A stretch of DNA of 64,000 nucleotides from Cylindrodendrum hubeiense (GCA_014621425.1 JAANBB010000063.1:82465-146464); one strand, 5' to 3'. Counted from the first letter of the stretch, positions 1 to 15,800 are shown. The notes: a model not told the origin generated them from the sequence alone. Numbers and translations: made by a program.

Positions 1-802
1 GCACAGTGGCTACAGCGGGTCCAGCCATTGCCTCCAGACCAGCAACATCGGCCTGGCGACCAGAAACTGTGGCGCCGAAGCAGATGTCGTTGGCCTCAGA
101 GTAGCGAGCGAGGACAATCGCCCACGCCGCACGGATAACAGTGGCCTTCGTAATTGAAGTGTCGACCATCTTCGGGAATGGAATATTGGTCTTGGTGACG
201 TGGCTGACAGGCTTAGACTTGGTGGTGACGTCGGCGCGGGGGAAGGCAGCGCGCTGAGCACCCTCAAGCTGAGCCTTCCAGTAGTCACTGGCGGCGGTAT
301 CGCTCAGTTGAGTGATGTAGTTGATGAAGCCGGAATACGGCTGCATCGCCTGGACAGGCTCCTCGCGATAGAGGCTGTACAGGGTTCCAAGTGACATGTT
401 GAGACTCCAACCGTCAAAGACAGCATGGTGAATGATTAGCATGAAGTACTGCTCGCCAGTGGGCTCCACGACAAATGCATAGCGGCAGAGTCGCGAACCA
501 TGCTGCATCTGGATGGTCTTCGCATTGTCAATGACAGAGCGGAGGGAAAGACCGTCTGTCTGCTCCCATGCCGCATCTCCTTGGATAATAGCCTGGAAAG
601 AGACCGCGTCGTGGGCAACGATTCTTGTGCGCAAGTTGGCACAGATCTGGACAGTCTTGTCCCAGGCCACCTTGAATCGAGTGGCATCGATGTTGTTGGG
701 TATCTTGTAGAGATACTTGGCAATGTAAGATCCCGGTTGCTTGACAGCTAAGGCCATGAGACCTTCTTGGAGCCCTGTGCAGGGGTAGGTATCTTCGATG
801 GT
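1..802 (-). other. NRPS module 9, partial: start of C9
   Basis: A further condensation domain begins around 802 with the same YPCTGLQEGLMAL-type start and shows IIHHAVFDGWSLN at about 437-400. The window ends inside this domain, so at least nine condensation steps exist. Its A and T domains and anything downstream (more modules, thioesterase, reductase or terminal C domain) lie outside. Confidence 0.88.
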
Positions 803-3800
803 TTGATCGCTTGCAAGTCGGCATTGGTCGTGAATCTCCGACTTGATGTCTTCGAGCGAGCTCGTTGATAGCAAGCCGAATGGCTCAGTCACATATGAGA
901 TAGCCCCACCCTCGACGATGTTCGCGGCCACAGCCGAGAGTCGAGGATCCGCGAAGATCTCCTTCATGGAGATTGTCAAGCCGGCGTCTCGCGCAACTGT
1001 GACAAATTGGATAGCAGAAATGGAGTCACCGCCAATGCGCAAGAAGCTGTCGTCGCGACCGATAGACTCGACGGGGATCTTCAGGATTGTCGACCAAAGC
1101 TGTTGAAGACGAACCTCCATAGGGGTGGTAGGTGCTCGCTTCTCATCATCAGCAAGCGAGTACTTAGCCAGTACCTCTTGGCTGAGGGCAGCTGTTAGGC
1201 GCTTGAGACCACCGCGGTCTAGCTTGGTGGAGGTAATAGACGGCATGTACTGGCAGGGAAAGAAGATTGTAGGAATCATGTAGTTCGGTAGTACCACACC
1301 AAGCTGGCCGATGGCAGCAGTGATTTGACCCTTCAACTCAGCGTTCAGAGGGATGAGGATGTCATTGGCAGCATGAATGCCACTGCTGCTGAACCGGGTC
1401 TCGTCGGTAGCACAGAAGTACGCGACGAGGCTCTTGCCAGCATCACCGCTGAACACGTCAACCACAACCTGCTTGACGTTCTCCAGGGCCTTGTGGAGGT
1501 GGTGCTCGACCTCACCCAGCTCGACACGGAGGCCGCGAATCTTGACTTGGGTATCCTTACGGCTGACGAACTGGATAGTACCATCTGCATTGTAATAGCA
1601 AAGATCGCCGGACTTGAAGAATCGCTTCCATTGGGGGTTGTTTCGACGGGGTGCCCAGTCGGGTAGGGAAGTGACCATTGCAGCTTGTGTTTTGGCGGGA
1701 TCGTCGAGATATTCGCGCAGAAGCGTTGGGCCTTGGATGACAACCTCTCCAATGCACCCAGTGGGGGTGAGCTTCTGGGGGTCTTGGGCGTCAACGATCC
1801 AGCAGTATCCTCCAACTGATCGACCAACAGTCTGTGGCGACTCGTCGGCTGAATACCACTCATGGAGTGTGCTGAACACACAGGTCTCGGCAGGACCCCA
1901 GCCGGTTGTAAGACGGAGCTTGCCAACCCAAGTCTCGAAGACATCACGGCCGACAGCCTCACCTGTCAGCAATAGCAGCTCAAGTCCCGGAATGTCCTCG
2001 GGCTTCAAAGTGCGGACAAAGGATGGGGTCAGGAACGCCCAGTTGATGTTGTTGTCGTTGATGAAGTCTCTGAGGCCACTCATACGGGTATCCTCTGAAG
2101 GAATACACAGCGTAGCTCCGGTAATGAGCGGAGCAATGATCTCACCAATACACAGATCAAAGACATAGGATGCAAACTGCAAGATCCTGACTTTGTTGGT
2201 GAGGTTCAACCTCTTGCTGATAGCAGTCTGGCTTGTACAGACACCTCCGTGCTCCATGACGAAGCCCTTAGGCGTTCCTGTACTTCCAGAGGTAAAGAGG
2301 ACATATGCGGCATGATCAGGGGTGACGTTGCAGATCGGGGCTGAAGCAGAACCCATAGAGGCAGTAAGCGTCCTGTCCAGGGCAGCAGTAACTTCTATCA
2401 CCTTAGCGACAAGGGTAGAACACTTGTCGGCATTAGAAGGAGACACCAGCGCCAGACGGGAGCGGGTTTGCTTGACAATTTCTTGCTGTCGCTTAATGGG
2501 ATGCGAGGGGTCTAATGGGACCCAGGCTGCTCCAGCCTTGTTGATAGCCAGGATGGAGACGAAGAACCAGACTGACTTTTCGAAGCACACGTGGACGAGA
2601 TCCCCAACCCGAACGCCACCAGGGCCCGCTAGGTGAGAGGCCAAGCGGTTGGCAGCGATGTTAAGTTGAGAGTATGTCAATTGACCGTCCCAAGCGTCAA
2701 TGGCAGGGGCGTCAGGGCGGAGCTGTGCCTGCAGGTCAATGAGCTCATGGACGCATGACCGAACAATGCGAGGGTCATCAGCGTTGTAGCTGACAGCCTT
2801 CTCGAGATCCCAGTTGTTTGAGATAGAAACAGAACCCAATTGTAGCTCCTTTTGGACGACAAGTTGCTGCACAGCACAGTCGTAATGGTTGGAAAGAGCC
2901 ACGATTTGAGACTCGGATACTGAGGAGGGATTGAAAGTCATGACCAACTCGATGCGGTCACTGTGAATAAAGGCCTGGAGGACCAAGGGGTACGTGAAGT
3001 AGCCCTTAGTCGCTTCCTCCTCTTTGAACAATGCCGGGTCAGCTGGGAGCAAGACGGCGTCGTTCTGGTCGTTGCTAGTAGCATGCTGAGCTGGCTGGAC
3101 AACCAGCAGACTAGAAAAGTCACAGGCGTCCTGGGTTTCGGGAGTCAACTTCAGGATGTTTCGCAGTCCAAACTGTTCAAAGGCCACGGCATCAGATGCC
3201 TGTTGCTGAATCTGGTCCAAAAAGGCGGAGACACCTTGCTCTTTGTCGAGACGGACACGAACTGGAAGAGTGGAGATCACTGGACCAGCAATCTTTTCCA
3301 CGCCGGCAACGGCTGCATAACGGCCGGACACAGTCGTACCGAAGCAAACATCGTCAGTGTCGCTGTATTTAGCAAGTACCATCGCCCATGCTGCCCGGAG
3401 AACAGTGGCTGTGGTAATCGATGTATTACCCATATCCGGAAGCTGGATCGTTGTCTTCATGATTTGACTGGTCGACTCGGAATCGACAGAATCCATCTTG
3501 GGGAATGTGGCTCGTTGAGCGCCGTGAAGCTGATCCTTCCAGTAGTTGGTGGCAGCGGTGTTATCAATCTGCATTGTGTAGTTGATAAAGCTGGAGTACG
3601 GCTCAAGTACTGGAATAGAGTCACCTCGATACACACTGTGCAGTGTGAGGAGGATTGCATTCATACTCCATCCATCAAAGATAGAGTGGTGCACGAATAG
3701 TACAAAGTGACGTGCCCCGGTCTGTTCAGTGACAAGAGCGTAGCGGCACAACTTGGAGCCATACTGCATCTCAATGGACTGGAACTTCTCCATAAAGGTA

Positions 3801-6800
3801 TGGAAAGTCAAACCATCTGTAGACTCCCAGGTGGCCTCCTCACGGATGACAGCTTGAACAGAAGTTCCCTCATGTACCACGATCTTGGTTCGAAGGGTCT
3901 CGCAGATGTCGACAGTCTGAGCCCATGCCTGCTTGAAGAGAGCTGTGTCGATGTTTTCAGGGAGGCTGTAAACATACTTAGCAATGTAAGAGCCAGGCTG
4001 CTTAACTGCAAGTGCGATGAGACCCTCTTGAAGAGCGGTACATGGGTAAGCATCTTCGATGGTTTGATTATCCGATAGCTGGCATTGGTCTTGAATGGCC
4101 AGCTTGATGGAATCAACATCGCTGCTTGGGAGTAAGGCGAAAGGCTCTGTGTTGTAGGATCCAGCGCCTTCCTCCTCTACAACCTTAGCTGCAATAGCGA
4201 GAAGTCGAGGATCATCGAACACATCCTGAACAGTAATCATCAGACCGCTCTCGCGAGCAGAGGTGATGAATTTGATCGCAGTGATTGAATCACCACCGAT
4301 GCGCAAGAAGCTATCATCTCGACCAATAGACTCGACAGGGATCTTCAAGATAGATGCCCACATCTGTTGGAGTTGGCGTTCCATAGGCGTAGTGGGTGCA
4401 CGCTTCTCGGTATTGGCAAGGGAGTAGTGGCTCAATGCGTCGTGGCTTAGAGTACCTGCCACACGCTTGAGACCGGGTCGGTCCACCTTCATAGAGGTAA
4501 TAGCCGGCATGAATCGACAAGGGAAGAACACTGTCGGAACCATGTAGCTGGGCAAAGCCACGCTCAGCTTGCCTAGTGTGCCTGTAATCAGGCTTCTCAA
4601 CTCGTCTGTGAGGGGAATAAACAATTCCTCAGCTGAAGGATCGGCGGATCCCGTTGTCTTGCGAGTTTCTTCGTTGAAGCAGAAGTAGGCAGCAAGCGTA
4701 GTACCTGTAGCCGCTTCGAAGATGTCGACCACAACTTGTCGGACCCCGTCGAGGGCTTGAGACACGTTGTGTTCAACTTCGCCTGTCTCAACACGTAGAC
4801 CGCGGATCTTGACTTGGGTATCCTTGCGGCTGACAAACTCCATGCTGCCGTCTGTGTTATAGTAGCAGAGATCGCCAGACTTGAAGAATCGAGACCACTG
4901 AGGGGCTTCGCTGTTTGGTACCCATTCAGGAAGAGAAGATACAATAGCTGCTTGTGTCCTAATAGGATCCGCAAGATATTCTTGTAGAACAGTTGGGCCC
5001 TGGATGACAATCTCACCAACACATCCAATAGGCGCCAGCTTCTGAGGGTCTTCGGGATCAACGATCCAGGCGAAGCCGCCAACGGATTGTCCAATTGTAA
5101 GCGGAGACTGATGAATTGATGTCCACTCGTGAATAGCACTGAAGACACAGGTCTCAGCAGGACCCCATCCGTTGATCAGGCGTACCCGGCCGAACCACGA
5201 GTCAAATACCTCTTGGTTGACAGCCTCGCCAGCAAGCAGCAAGAGCTCAAGAGTAGGGAAATGATCCGGGTTGAGAGTGCGAGCAAAGGTGGGTGTGAGA
5301 TACGCCCAGTTGACATTTGCCTTGTTGATGAACTCTCTCAGACCGTTCATACGGTCATGTTCTGAAGGAACGCAAATGCAAGCTCCAGAGACCAAGGCAC
5401 CGATGGTTTCACCAACAGAGACATCGAATACATATGCAGAGAACTGCAGAAGCCTGACATTCGGTGTAAGGTTGAGCCTCTTGGCGATGTCAATTTGACT
5501 GGTGCACACAGCATCATGCTGCATAACCAGACCCTTCGGTATGCCGGTACTTCCAGAGGTGAAAAGGACGTACGCAGCATGATCCGGTGTGACAATACGA
5601 TCGGGTGCTGCAGGGGAGCCAATGTCGATGACAAGTTGCTGATTGAATGCAGCTGTCACCTCGATGACGTTTGCAACCAAACCAGCAAGCTTCTCGGAGT
5701 TAGACGGCGACGCGATAGCAAGACGAGCACCAGTCTGATCAATGATTTGCTTGTAGCGTTGGACCGGGTGCGAGGGATCCAGAGGGACCCATGCGGCGCC
5801 GGCTTTCAGTATGGCCAACATCGAGACGAGGAACCAGATCGACTTCTCGTAGCATATATGAACGAGGTCTCCCATCTTCAGATCGTATTCGTCAATAAGA
5901 TGAGAGGCCAATCTGTTGGCAGCATCATTGAGCTCGGAGTATGTCATCTCACCATCCCAAGAATGGATAGCAGGAGCATTGGGTTGGAGTCTCGTGCGAG
6001 CTTCAATGAGACCATGGACGGTCTCGCGGACGAACTCGGGAGCGTCGCCGTTGTATTCAATAGCCTTGTTCAGATCCCACTCACTGGCAACTTGGACGTT
6101 CTCCAAAGTTGCGTCTTGCTGGGCGACCAGCTGTTGGACAACCTGGCCAAAGTGTTGAGTCATGGCAGTAAGCTGGACCTCGCTGACAACGGCGGGATTG
6201 AAGATGAGCTTCACTTGCATGAATTCATCATGGGTGAAAGCCTGCAGTACCAAGGGATAGGTAAAGTAGCCGTCAATTGCCTCCTCTTCGCCGTATGTTT
6301 CCGGATCAGCTGCCAGGAGGATTGCGTCGGATGCATCATCTGTGCTGAGGTGCTGCATCGGCTGGACCACAAACAAGCTGGAAAAGTCGCAAGCTTCTTG
6401 GATCTCTGGGCTGATTTTGGAAATATTGCGAAGACCAAACTGCTCGTATGCCACCATCTCGGATGCTTGGTGCTGAACATCCTCGAGGAAGCTTGAAACC
6501 GTTTGGCTTTTGTCAAGGCGTGCGCGAATAGGAACAGTGGCCACCACAGGACCAGCCATCTTATCCACGCCAATAACCTGCGCATGACGACCAGAAACAG
6601 TCGTTCCAAAGCAGATATCATCGGTATCTGAATATCGGGCAAGGACAATCGCCCAAGCGGCGCGCAGGATAGTAGCCTTGGTAATTGAGGTACTTGCCAT
6701 CTTCGGTAACTTGATGGTATCCATCATCACCCGGGTAGCAGGCTTCTCATCCGCGATTTGGTCTGTTCGCGGGAAGGTAGCGCGCTGGGCTCCGTCCAGT

Positions 6801-9800
6801 TGCGTCTTCCAGTATTGCTCTGCTGCAGTGTCATCGAGCTGGGTGGTGTAGTTGATGAAGCTCGAATAGGGCTGTAGGGTAGCAATCGCGTCTCCTCGGT
6901 AAATACTGTGGAGCGTCGACATGATGAGGTTCAAAGTCCATCCATCAAAGACAGTGTGGTGAATGAAGAGCGCGAAATAGCGCTCGCCTGACTTGTCATT
7001 GACAATAGCAAACCGGCAAAGGCTTGAGTTGTATGTCATGTTCATTGCCGTGGTAGACATCATGAAGGAGCTCATGTCAAGACCCTCCGTGATCTGCCAA
7101 ACAGCCTTTTCTCGGACAACAGCCTGGATTGACAACCCATCACGCGACACAATTCGTGTGCGCAGGTTAGCGCAGAGCTCGAAAGTCTGCTCCCACGCAG
7201 CCCTGAAGCGAGTGATGTCAATGGTGCGAGAGAGGCGATACACATACTTTCCGATGTACGAGCCCGGCTGCTTAACCGTTAGAGCCATGAGACTCTCTTG
7301 GAGGCTGGTACAAGGGTACGCGTCCTCGATCTCCTGTTCTTCTAACAGATCGCACAGGTTGGTAACGTGCGACTTCAGAGAATCCACCTCGTGACTTGGC
7401 AGCATGCTGAAAGGCGCCATGGTGTAGGTCATTCCCTTGTCGGAAACGACAGCAGTAGTAGCCATGTAGCTCAATCGGGAATTTTCGAAGATCTTGGCAA
7501 TTGTCAGGCTGATGCCATGTTGCTGGGCAAGGGATACCAGCTGAATAGCATTGATGGAGTCACCACCAATTTGGAGGAAGCTATCATTCTTGCCAATTTG
7601 TTCTGGGTTGATCTTGAGAACCTCGGCCCAAATGGCTCGAAGCTTGAACTCCATGGCGGTTGTTGGCTCAACTCTCTCCTCGCTAGCTAGGGCATAGGTG
7701 TTGAAATGCTCCTGCGTGATGGTGCTCGCAAGAGTGCGTAGCTTCTTGCGATCGAGCTTGAGAGTGCCTCCAAGTGGCATAGTGTGAAGCGGTAGGAAGA
7801 GACTGGGAATCATATAGCCTGGGAGGATGCGCTTCAGATCGTCAATGATGCGGCTGAAGGATTGACGTAGGGTATCATCCATTGGTAGAATCCAATCGGA
7901 GAGGTCTTCACTGGCGATATTGCTGCTTCCCTTGGACTGGTTCTCACTGAAAGTGACAAAGGCGACAAGCGCGTCATGGGCATCGCGGCGAATGACATCG
8001 ACTGCAGTGAAAGTGGCCTCTCGCAATGTCTGCTTGATGTGATACTCGATCTCACCAAGCTCCACACGATTACCACGAACCTTGACTTGCATATCGCGTC
8101 TTCCTAGATACTCCATGGTACCATCAAGTCGATACCGAACCAAATCGCCAGTCTTGAAGAATTGGCGAGTATCGTCAGCTGAAGACTCAGGAAGCCATTC
8201 GACACTCTGGATGAAGGAAGCTTCGGTTCTCTCCTTGTCATTGAGGTAGCCTCGGGCCATTTGCCTTTGGACGAGGAGCTCTCCGGTACATCCAATAGGC
8301 GCAAGGCGTTGATGATTATCAGGCTCAACAACCCAGCAATCACAACCGAATCCACGGCCGATAGTTGAGGGAGGCTCGTCCACAGACTGGTACACATGTG
8401 AGGTACAGAATACCGAGATTTCAGAAGGACCATAAGCATTTGCGATCGTAGCATGCCCGAACCAGGTATCCAAGACATCCTTAGCAGGTGCCTCACCAAC
8501 AAGGATCAGCAGCTTAATCGAGGGGAGATCAGCTGGTAGGAGGGTCCTCAGGAAGGTCGACGTCAATAGTGCCGTATTAACCTGCGACTGGTTGATGAAG
8601 GGCGTGATGGCCTCTAGTCGCTCAGCAGCAGACGGAATGCATACTGTACCGCCATAAATAAGAGTCTCGAAAATCTCGCTCAAGCTGACGTCAAAGGCGT
8701 AGCTAGAGAACTGCAACACTCGAGATTTCTCATTGAGACTGTATGCCCTGCCGTGGCCAACACATGTAGTGCTGAGAGCAGCGTGATCCACGAGGAATGC
8801 CTTGGGCTTTCCAGTGGAGCCCGATGTAAAGAGAATGTAGGCCGCATCTGAAGGCGTTGGCTTGATCAATAAGGCATTGCGGCCTCGTGTTGGGGTTGAC
8901 AGGTCAGCGATCGAGGAAGGTGACAGCTCAATCATGTGCTCGACCATACCCTCGCAGGATGCCTTGGTGGATGGCGAGACGATCATAAAGCGAGCTCTGG
9001 CTTCGTCGATGATCGCCTGGCGGCGGTTGGCAGGGTGTGAAGGATCGATCGGAATAAAGACACCACCAGCCTTAAGAATTCCGACCATCGCGACAACTGC
9101 CCACATGGACTTTTCGAAGCAGAATGGGATCGCTGTCTCCAGCGTCACACCAAGCTTCGAGAGATGAGCAGCTAGGATGTTTGAGAGGCGATCCAGCTGG
9201 CCATAAGTAAGTGTGCCTTCTGAAGTGACAAGGGCCTCGTGATCGGGAGAAAGAATAGCACGCATGGAAATCAAGTCGTGCACGCAGGCATTGACCGGAA
9301 TGCTATCGGCTGTGTTCCAAGACGTTGCCTTTTCAAGATCCCAATCGCTAGACAACGACACTGTCGCCAGCGGGGTCTCATCTTGGACGAGCAATTGCTG
9401 GACGACGTGGTCGAAATGTTGAGACAACGCACGAAGCTGGTCTTCGGCGATGATCTCGGGGTTGTACATGAATGACAGCTCGATAGAGTCGGCAAATGTC
9501 ATGCATTGAAGAACCAGAGGGTACGTGAAGTAACCGTCCAGAGCTTCCTGCTCGTCGAATGCCTCGGAGCCGGCAGCCGAGATGAGAACAGCTTCCTCAG
9601 AGCTGTCCGTCAAGGTCATCTTCGGTTGGATAACTAGCAAGCTGGACAGCTGGCAAGCATCCTCGGCACTTGGGCTGAGCTTCGAAATGCTGCGCAGACC
9701 GTATTGCTCATATGGAACCATCTCAGAGGCTTGCTGCTGGACGGCCTGCAGGAAGCTCAGGACCCCGTTGCTGCTGTCAATCTGAACGCGGACAGGAACA

Positions 9801-12800
9801 GTGGCGACGGCTGGACCAGCCATTCTTTCAATGCCGGCGACGGAGGCATGACGGCCAGAGATGGTGGTACCGAAGCAGATGTCATCGCTATCGCTGTATC
9901 GTGCAAGGACAATGGCCCATGCTGCCCGAAGAATTGTAGCTTTCGTGATAGTGGTGTGAGTCGTGTCGGGGAAGTTGATGCTCGTCTTCAAGATCTTGCT
10001 AGCCGGTTGGGATTCCGTGACAGGATCGACTCTGGGGAACGTCGCACGCTGAGCACCGTCTAGCTGGTCCTTCCAGTATGTGGAAGCATCATTCTCATCG
10101 ATTTGAGCGATGTAGTTGATGAAGCCCGAGTATGGCTGTAGCTCGGGTGCTGACTGGCCTCGGTACAAGCTCTCAAGCGTGCCAAGAACCATACCCAGAC
10201 TCCAACCATCAAAGACAGCGTGATGGATGACCAGCACGAAATATTGCTCACCAGTGGCCTCCGTAATAAGAGCATAGCGGCACAGGCGGGAGCCGTACTG
10301 CATCTCCATGGACTTGATAGAATCCAACATGGTTCGAAGATCGAGATTCTCTGTAGACTCCCAGGCAAGCTCGTCTTGGACAATAGCCTGGATCGAGGCT
10401 CCGTTATGAGCCACAATCCTGGTGCGCAAGTTGGCATAGAGCCCAACAGTACGAGCCCAGGAATCTTTGAAGGCAGCCAGGTCGATGGACTCGGGAAGGC
10501 GGTAGACATACTTGGCAATGTAAGAGCCAGGCTGCTTCACGGCCAATGCCATGAGACCTTCTTGAAGACTTGTGCAGGGGTAGGCATCTTCAATAACCTG
10601 ACCACTGGGGAGATCAGATTGCTCACGTGCAGTGATAAGGATGTCATCAAGCTGCTCGGATGGGAGAAGACCAAAAGGCTCCAGCTCATCCAGCTCTTCT
10701 TCGCCCTCGGCAACCTTCTCAGCCACAGCAGAGAGGCGAGGATCGGCAAAGATGTCCTTGACAGTGACCATGAGTCCAGCATCTCGGGCATTGGAAACGA
10801 ATTGAATAGCAGTGATAGAATCACCACCAATGCGCAAGAAACTGTCGTCTCGGCCAATCGATTCTCTAGGGATCTTGAGGATCTCCGCCCACATCTTCTG
10901 CAGGGTGCCTTCCATTCGCGTCACAGGGGCGCGTTTCTCACCATCAACGAGAGAATATTTGCTCAAGGCCTCGCGATCAAGGGCAGATGTGAGGCGCTTG
11001 AGACCACTTCTGTCGAGCTTCGTAGAGGTGATAGAAGGCATGAAGCGGCAAGGGAAGAAGATTGTGGGGAGCATGTAGCTGGGGAGCGCCATGCTGAGTT
11101 GCCCAATAGCAGCAGTAACCAAGCTCTTCTGATGGCCCGTAAGCGGGAGGAAGATACTCTCAGAATCCACAGTAGAGCCAGCACTGCTGGTGGTTCGGGT
11201 CTCGTCGCTGAAGCAATAGTATGCAGCGAGATTGGTACCAGCATCTCCGCGATGCACGTCCACCACAACCTGCTTGACGTCCTTGAGTGCGGCGCGCAAG
11301 TGGTGTTCAACTTCGCCAAGTTCCACACGGAGACCGCGGATCTTGACTTGTGTGTCCTTGCGGCTAACAAACTCAATGGTCCCGTCTGCATTATAGTAGC
11401 ACAAATCGCCGGACTTGAAAAACCTGTTCCAGTATGGTGACGTTTGCTGCGGTGCCCAAGAGGGAAGCTGGGTCACTGTAGCCGCAGCAGTTCTGACTGG
11501 GTCGTCAAGATACTCTCGCAGAATAGTAGGACCCTGGATCACCACCTCACCGATACAACCTGTAGGGGCTAACTTCTGGTTGTCCTCGGGATCGACGATC
11601 CAGCAATAGCCACCAACTTGGCGACCTACAGTCTGGGGGGACTCATCGGCTGAGTACCATTCGTGAAGCGTACTGAAGACACAGGTCTCGGCAGGACCCC
11701 AGCCGGTGACAAGGCGAAGCTTGCCAACCCAGTTCTCAAACACGTCACGACCAACAGCCTCACCAGTAAGAAGCAGAAGGTCGAGACCGGGTACGTCCTC
11801 AGGCTGTAGGGTGCGGGCGAAAGCGGGGGTCAAGAAGGCCCAGTTGACCCTCATATCGTTGATAAAGTGCTTGAGACCACTTGTGCGAGTATCCTCAGAT
11901 GGGATACAAAGGGCTGCTCCGGAGATCAAGGGGGCGATGATTTCACCAATGCAGAGATCGAAAACAAAGGAAGCGAATTGCAAGATTCTGACCTCCTGTG
12001 TTAAGCCGAGTCTCTTGGCAATAGCCGTTTGACTGGTGCAAAGAGCGCCGTGTTGCATAACCAAGCCCTTAGGCGTACCCGTGCTGCCGGAGGTGAATAG
12101 CACGTATGCGGCGTCGTCGGGAGTGACTGAGGTGACTGGCGCAGGTGGGGAGTCCATATCAAACATGAGCTCCCGGTCTAGCACAGCAGAAACCTCTACT
12201 ACATTGGCCACCAGATCGGCACACTTCTCGGCAGTAGTAGGAGATGCTAAAGCGACGCGGGCTCGGGTCTGCTTCACGATCTGTTGCTGACGCTGAAGTG
12301 GGTGTGAGGGATCCAAGGGAACCCAAGCGGCGCCAGCTTTGTTAATAGCCATAATAGCGACAAAGAACCACAGCGACTTCTCAAAGCAGACATGGACAAA
12401 GTCGCCTGCCTTGACCTTGACCGCATCGATCAGGTAGTGGGCCAGCCTGTTTGATGTTCGGTTGAGTTGAGAATATGTCAGCTCGCCATCCCAGGCTAGG
12501 ATAGCAGGGAAGTTGGGGTGGCTCTTAGCCTTGGCCTCGATAAGCTGATGAACACAGGCACGAACAATCTCGGGGTGGTCGTCATTGAAGCTGACAGCCT
12601 TCTGGAAATCCCATTCGCTGGCAACTGAGACAGTGCTCAGGGGCTTCTCGGATTGAGCCAACAGTTGCTGCACGGTATGGTCGAAGTGGTAAGACAGGGC
12701 TTCGACCTGGGACTCAGATACGATGGCGGGGTTGTAGATGACCATGAGCTCGACGTGGTCATCGTGTGTCAATCCTTGCAAAACCAGCGGGTAACTGAAG

Positions 12801-15800
12801 TATCCTTCTAGAGACTCTTCCTCGTATTCGTCCGAGTCAACTGAAAGGAGGGCCGATTCAGTCTCGCTGCCAGACTTGATCGCGTGCTGGACTGGCTGAA
12901 CGACAAGCAGACTGGAGAAGTCGCAGGCTTCCTGAACCTCAGAGCTAAGCTTGGTAATATTGCGAAGACCAAACTGCTCATACGCGACCATCTCCGAGGC
13001 TTGCTGCTGAATGTCCTGTAGGAGGCCTGATACTGGCTGTTGCTTATCAAGACGCACTCTGACTGGGACAGTAGCAACAGCGGGTCCGGCCATCTTATCA
13101 ACGCCGGCGACAGGTGCGTGTCGGCCTGAAACTGTTGTTCCAAAGCAAACATCGTCTGTGTCGCAATACCTCGCAAGCACGATGGCCCACGCGGCACGTA
13201 GAATTGTGGCCTTAGTGATGGAGGTGTCTACCAAATCGGTATACGCAATCTTCGTCTTCATAATGCGGACCTTCTGCTGGGACTCACTAGCGTCGGCGCG
13301 GGGAAACGTCGCACGCTGAGCGCCTTCAAGCTGATCCTTCCAGTACCCAGTAGCCTCATCGTGGTCAATCTCTGTGACGTACTTGATGAAGCCAGAATAG
13401 GGCTGGAGTGCCTGGACGGATTCGCCGCGGTAAATAGTGTGGAGGGTGCTCAGCGCCACGTTCAAACTCCAACCGTCGAAGATAGCGTGATGGATATTGA
13501 GGATGAAGTAAACCTTTCCGCTAGCTTGACGCAATAGAGCATAACGGCAGAGTCGGGAGCCGTACTGCATTGTCGTTCCCTTGGTGGTGTTCATGAAAGA
13601 GGCGAGGTCCAGACCATCGGTAGCCTCCCATGAGGGCTCTTGTCGAACAATAGCCTGGGTCGAGACACCCTCGTGCAGAATGATCCTGGTGCGCAGGTTA
13701 CCGCAAATCTCGAGTGTGCGCTCCCATGCCGCCTTGAAGGAAGCAATGTCAACGTTCTTTGGCAACGTGTAAATGTTCTTGGCGATATAAGAGCCCGGCT
13801 GCTTAACTGCCAAAGCCATAAGGCCTTCCTGGAGACTTGTGCAGGGGTAGGCATCCTCGATGACCTGGTCGCTGCTGAGGTCGGACTGGGCCTGGATGGT
13901 CGACACAACAGCCTCAACCTCGCTGCTGGCAAGCATCTCGAAAGGCTTGACCTCGCGCGCGTCAATGATGTCGCCCTCAACCATCTTTTCGGCTACGGCG
14001 GACAGTCGAGGATCAGCGAAAATATCTCTGACCGTAATCGACAAGCCGGCGTCTCGGGCAGCAGTAACGAATTGAATCGCGACGATGGAGTCACCTCCAA
14101 TACGCATAAAGCTATCATCGCGGCCAATGGATTCCGCAGGCATCTTCAAGATGCTCGCCCACATTTCTTGCACCCGCTTCTCCATCGGCGTCTCAGGTGC
14201 ACGCTTTTCGCTATCCACAAGTGAGTGCTTGACTAGCACCTCAGAGGATAGCGAAGATGTCATGCGCTTCAATTCGCCACGATCCAATTTGGTAGATGTA
14301 ATTGAGGGCATGAAGCGGCAGGGGAAGAACATGGTCGGAATCATGTAGCTGGGCAGGGCAACAGTCAAGTTGCCAACTGCAGCCGTGATTTGGGTCTTCA
14401 GATCGCCAGCAAGCGGAAGGAAGATGTTTTCAGCATTGACATCAGCACGGCCGGAAGTGCGGGTCTCGTCGCTGTAGCTGTAATAAGCGATGAGGTTTGT
14501 GCCAGCATCTCCCTTGAAGACATCCACCACGACTTGGTGCACGCCGTCAAGAGATTCGCGCAAATGGTGCTCAACCTCGCCCAATTCAACACGAAGACCA
14601 CGAATCTTGACCTGGGTATCCTTGCGGCTGACGAATTCGATAGTTCCGTCAGGGTTGTAGTAGCAAAGATCTCCGGACTTGAAGAAACGGTTCCAGTAAG
14701 GCGACGACTCGCGACGAGGCGCCCACTCAGGAAGAGAGGTAACCATCGACGCTTGCGTCTTGACAGGATCATCGAGGTATTCACGCAGCAGAGTCGGGCC
14801 CTGGATGACGACTTCACCAACGCAGCCGATTGGGGCTAGTTTCTGAGGATCTTGGGGATCAACGATCCAGCAGAAGCCACCGACCTGTCGACCAACGGTT
14901 TGAGGGGATTCCTTTGCCGATGTCCACTCATGCAGGGTGCTGAAAACACACGTCTCAGCGGGACCCCAGCCGGTGGTTAGGCGCAGCTTGCCAACCCAGT
15001 TCTCAAACACATCTCGCCCAACAGCCTCGCCCGTCAGGAGCAGAAGCTCGAGACCGGGCATATCTTCTGGCTTCAAGGTTCGTGCGAAAGAGGGGGTAAG
15101 GAAGGCCCAGGTGACCTCCATCTCATTGATGAAGTTCTTAAGACCGCTCAAACGTGTGTCTTCGGATGGGACGCAGAGGGTAGCTCCGGTAATCAAGGGT
15201 GCCACAATCTCGCTGATGCAAAGATCGAAGACATAGGAAGCGAATTGGAGGATCTTGACCTGCGACGTCATGCCCAGTCTCTTGCAAATAGCAGTTTGGC
15301 TAGTGCACACACCGCTGTGGATCATGACAAAGCCCTTAGGAGTGCCAGTACTTCCAGACGTAAACAGAACGTAAGCAGCGTGGTCTGGAGTAACACGGCA
15401 GATAGGTGCGGAAGGAGTGCCCATCGAATCAGTGAGCTTCTGATCGAACGCAGCTGTGACTTCGACAATCTCCGGCACGAGGGTAGCGCATTTCGCAGCA
15501 TTTCCGGCTGAGCAGAGAGCCAGACGCGCCCGAGTCTGCTGGATGATTGTCTTCTGTCGCTGGATAGGGTGCGAGGGGTCCAATGGAACCCAGGCGGCAC
15601 CGGATTTGTTGATAGCCAAAATAGAGACGAAGAACCAGACAGACTTCTCGAAGAAGACATGTACCAGATCTCCGACCTTGACTTTAGCAACTTCCACCAA
15701 ATGATGGGCCAGTCTGTTGGCAGCATAATTGAGTTGGGAGTATGTTAGGACGCCATCCCAAGCCTGGATAGCGATGGCATCGGGCTGACTGTTGGCGTGT